Under the pieces are notes generated by a model. That model did not search any database. It was given only the letters and a program-made list of their open reading frames with translations, and had not been told where the DNA came from. A stretch of 10,566 nt of DNA from Haplosporangium gracile (Eukaryota; Mortierellomycota; Mortierellomycetes; Mortierellales; Mortierellaceae). The position numbers and the translations under genes are program-made. Positions 7,902 through 10,566 of the stretch are shown here, one piece after another; position 1 is the first letter of the stretch; each line of letters opens with the position of its first letter. The stretch covers positions 1 through 10,566 of the forward strand of contig JAAAUF010001192.1 in the NCBI GenBank assembly GCA_015499985.1, in the 5' to 3' direction.

Positions 7902-8818
7902 GACTATGTATGAATTTGTGTTTGTGAGAGGGGGAAGAGAGTGAAGGTGTGATGAATTGAAAAAAAAAGATTCGAATCGAACAAAGTAGGAGTTGGGCGT
8001 TTGCTTGTGCACACGAAACAGAAGCCAAGCGAAACGAAAAGCCACCCGCTCAGACTCTTGTCACTCAAAGAAACACGAATTATGACTTCACCATTTTTAT
8101 TCAACTACTGAGGCATATGAATGTATACTTCGCTCTGCTGTCCACCTCTCATACAGATGCAAATATCAAGAACCCTTCAAAAAGAGTTCGCGATTGCAAG
8201 AGAGGCATCCCTGACAGAAACCATAACAAAAAAAATGGTAACCCGTATACCCTCTTCTCAAGATATCGGTGAAAACGCCTCAATAGAAAGGTTGTAGGTT
8301 CAGGTTTCTTGCTCGAAGCTGTCAAGAGGGAGTATGTATTTGTTCTTTGCTCTACTTATACGTAAGTCATGAAAACGATATTCATGCGTACACCTGAAGG
8401 AGCATGGGTGTGGTGTGGGAGTGGAGGTGGAGAAGGCAAAGGAAACAAGAGAAGATGGACACGCTCAACAGCTTGTAAGTTAAGAATCACGTTTCATGAA
8501 AGACACAGAGAAAGAAGGACTGATCATTTACACACTAAAAGATTGACGATACTTTATTCGTTGATTGCATTGAGCAAAAGAAACAAGGAAGAACAAGCGA
8601 AGGTGGTGGAGTGCGGCAGATGGTGGCGTGGAAGGCGGAAGGCAAATGAAGGAAGGAAAGGCATTGAACAAAAAAACGAGCAAGTCAGTTGTACTTCGTT
8701 CTTCAAAGGCTAAAGTTCATTTCCTTAAGGGCGGCCACGTTCTCGCTGAGGCGAATGATAAGTGCGGTGCGACTACGGAACCGGTCGAACCTCCTCTTTG
8801 CTTTAAATCTTTACAAAA
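7902..8818. promoter_or_regulatory. Divergent intergenic region between the CCDC124-like gene and eL18
   Basis: About 0.9 kb holds the promoters of two divergently transcribed translation genes. The CCDC124 side (7902-8050) is purine-rich on the plus strand, so pyrimidine-rich on that gene's sense strand. Near 8400-8460 and 8580-8665 the plus strand is strongly G/A-rich. Just before the candidate eL18 ATG there is a CG-rich block (ctacggaaccggtcgaac), a CT stretch, TTTAAAT and then an A-rich context. Open frames such as 8369-8713 are basic, low-complexity and unlike known proteins, so I call no gene here. Confidence 0.5.
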
Positions 8819-10565
8819 ATGGTTAGCAGTCACGCTAGAGCGAAAAATCATTCTGCTGGAGGGTCTGGGACACAGGAGGAAGGGCATCTACACGCCTGTA
8901 GCACGCTGCAGGACAAGGGAGTTCATAGGCATCCATGATCACCAATGGGTGTAACTTGCATTCACCCTATCCATCGATCGCGATATCATCGACGACCATC
9001 GCCATCGATGCCGCTACCATGTCCGGTCATTATCGACTTGTCGCCAGGAACATCATAAACCATCGCCACTTGTCGAGCATCACACATCATCACACCAACA
9101 TCTTGCGCCTTTCAGTGAGACATGGTAGCCAGCACTTTTTTCGTCGACGGAAGGGTCAATTTCGATGGAAAGGAAGAGTCGCCGTCAAAGGACTACTGCG
9201 AGAAGACGATGGCGATCCCATCTGTGCAGGATCGCATCACCTCTTTTTCAGAACCCTTTAACGACGTTCCGACTATGTACTTTCATCATAAGGACAGCTG
9301 GAGGAAGTGCTGATCTGAAAGAGAGCCTTTCTTGCAACAACACAGAGCAGTAGAAACGGTCATCTTCAGTAAAACTCAACAACCGCCGTATCACTCAACA
9401 ACTAGCTTCACCCCCTGGAGAAACTTGCAATTGATTCACAGGAAGGAAAAGCTCAACGCACAATGATGAACCCTTGATCCCGCGTGTTAATCAATTCTTT
9501 CCTCGACTTATCTTCTGCTCGTATTGACGATATAGGGTATTGACATTAAGAAGCACCACGTTCGCAACAAGAACCGTCAGGCTCCCAAGTCCGAGGATGT
9601 CTACCTGTTGTTGCTTGTCAAGGTATGCAACCTCCGAGAGTCTGCAAGGAATATGGCCTGTTTTGGGTGGTGCTGGGAATAAGCAAGAAATCAGGAAGAA
9701 CACGAAGTTGAAACTCCAGGACAGGAGCACCAATTGGTCGACAGAACTTACTACTTTTCACAAAGGAACAACAACTTTGATCAACCTTTCAAACGACTCA
9801 CTATGTCCGTTATCGCCAATCTGAATCAGCCCGAACAACCTTCGTTGCGGTCACTCGCAAAAGAGACCTATCGCTTGTAAAAGATGCCACTTTGAGGCCA
9901 ATTTGGCTTATCTCAGTTGATCCAGCGAATCCAGGGCGATCTTTCTTTCACACACTACTTGTCAATATTCAACAACTATCGACTGAACAAATCTCACTCG
10001 TTTCAGGATCCTGGCATACCGATGACCAGGATACAATATTTTATCGAGCACAAAAGGAAACAGACAACTTACCATAATTACATTTCTTCCTTGAACAAAA
10101 CAGCTCTACAGATTCCTCGCTCGCCGCACGGACTCTTCCTTCAACAAGGTTGTCTTGAAGCGTCTTTTTATGTCGCGTGTCAACCGCCCCCCCATGTCCG
10201 TCTCCCGTGTTGCCCGTAACATGGCCAGCAAGGAGGGCAAGACCGCCGTCATTGTCGGCACCGTCACTGACGACAACCGCTTCCTCGAGGTCCCCAAGTT
10301 GTCGATTGCCTGCTTGCGCATCACCAAGACCGCCAAGGCTCGCGTTTTGAAGGCCGGCGGTGAGGTCATCACCTTTGATCAGCTTGCTCTCCGCGCCCCC
10401 ACCGGTGCCAACACTGTCCTCCTCCGTGGCAAGAAGAACACCCGTGAGGCCGTCAAGCACTTCGGTATGGGCCCCGGCAAGCACGCCAAGCCCTATGTCC
10501 AGTCCAAGGGCCGCAAGTTCGAGAAGGCCCGTGGTCGTCGTGCCTCCCGCGGCTTCAAGGCTTAA
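8819..10565 (+). CDS. RPL18: 60S ribosomal protein eL18 (RPL18); ATG exon tentative
   Basis: eL18 is a core protein of the cytosolic large ribosomal subunit. Two exons are firm. Exon 2 (9536-9622) reads [17 protein letters not shown] and on to YLLLLVK. Exon 3 (10104-10565) begins [20 protein letters not shown] and includes [21 protein letters not shown] and [18 protein letters not shown], ending GFKA at a TAA (10563-10565). The donor GTATGC at 9623 and the acceptor AACAG ending at 10103 join in phase 0. Since eL18 begins Met-Gly-Ile-Asp, exon 2 starts at codon 2 and the ATG must sit on its own exon, in the form ATG|GT. My best candidate is 8819-8821 (ACAAAAATG|GTTAGC, after a CT-rich stretch); 9122 and 8235 are weaker. 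The total would be 183 residues, close to the usual 183-188. Codons in exons 2 and 3 are strongly C-ending, as expected for a ribosomal protein. Confidence 0.85.
8822..9535 (+). other. Proposed first intron of eL18 (714 bp, donor uncertain)
   Basis: The acceptor GATATAG at 9529-9535 is firm because exon 2 begins directly at codon 2 of eL18. The donor depends on the chosen ATG exon. The stretch includes a CATCG-rich tract (8971-9010) and open frames of about 60-110 codons with no recognisable homology. One ATGATGA motif at 9463 resembles a C box, but no CTGA D box follows before the acceptor, so I do not call a snoRNA. Confidence 0.45.
8971..9010. repeat. CATCG-rich low-complexity tract
   Basis: Repeated ATCGAT/CATCG/GACC units (ccatcgatcgcgatatcatc, then gacgaccatcgccatcgatg) form a dense cluster with several self-complementary ATCGAT and TCGCGA cores. 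It lies in the presumed eL18 first intron or leader. Confidence 0.5.
9623..10103 (+). other. Second intron of eL18 (481 bp)
   Basis: The donor is GTATGC and the acceptor is AACAAAACAG; removal joins LLLLVK to LYRFLARR exactly as in the eL18 family. The intron is long relative to those of the CCDC124-like gene. I looked for a hosted C/D snoRNA, as fungal ribosomal-protein introns can carry them, and saw no C/D box pair. An open frame over 9917-10219 is an artefact of intron plus a shifted exon 3. Confidence 0.85.
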
Positions 10566-10566
10566 A

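Noticed and set aside
8760..8795. tRNA-like B-box resemblance (ccggtcgaacc, and its reverse ggttcgacc)
   Set aside because: No A box at the right distance and no cloverleaf arms could be drawn on either strand.
8369..9313. Overlapping plus-strand open frames of 60-115 codons
   Set aside because: Composition is that of G/A-rich or CATCG-rich non-coding DNA; no family resemblance and no conserved motif.
9463..9535. Possible C/D snoRNA starting with ATGATGA in the eL18 intron
   Set aside because: No CTGA D box between the motif and the splice acceptor, and no terminal stem.

Overview
The window looks like nuclear DNA of an early-diverging filamentous fungus. A Mucoromycota lineage such as Mortierellaceae is my best guess, by inference only. 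The evidence is spliceosomal introns with clean GT..AG ends, CT-rich promoters, C-ending codons in the highly expressed genes, and fungal-type versions of housekeeping proteins.

Layout from left to right: (1) The 5' end of a mitochondrial ATP synthase beta-subunit gene (ATP2) on the minus strand, with a presequence exon, a 1.1 kb first intron and the start of exon 2, which runs off the left edge. (2) A 2.07 kb piggyBac-type DNA transposon (1603-3670) with imperfect 13-bp terminal inverted repeats, a palindrome just inside each end and one uninterrupted transposase frame. The residue aligned with the first catalytic Asp is Asn. (3) A plus-strand five-exon gene of the yeast BFR1 (nuclear segregation protein) family. 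Its splice sites look intact but it carries at least two reading-frame faults and an in-frame TAG, so I call it a recent pseudogene, or a gene hit by assembly errors. (4) Convergent to it on the minus strand, a complete five-exon CCDC124/Lso2-family gene for a ribosome-associated protein. (5) A long intergenic stretch, then ribosomal protein eL18 (RPL18) on the plus strand, complete to its stop except that the exon carrying the ATG is uncertain.

There is no operon logic. Three of the four host genes serve translation or mRNP biology (eL18, CCDC124, BFR1 family), and CCDC124 and eL18 are divergent neighbours. The transposon sits inside what would otherwise be a roughly 590 bp divergent promoter shared by ATP2 and the BFR1-like gene. 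I saw no convincing tRNA, rRNA, snoRNA, CRISPR or novel defence system. The points most worth a second look are the transposon (D-to-N change, no TTAA at the ends, palindromic subterminal sites) and the decaying BFR1-like gene.
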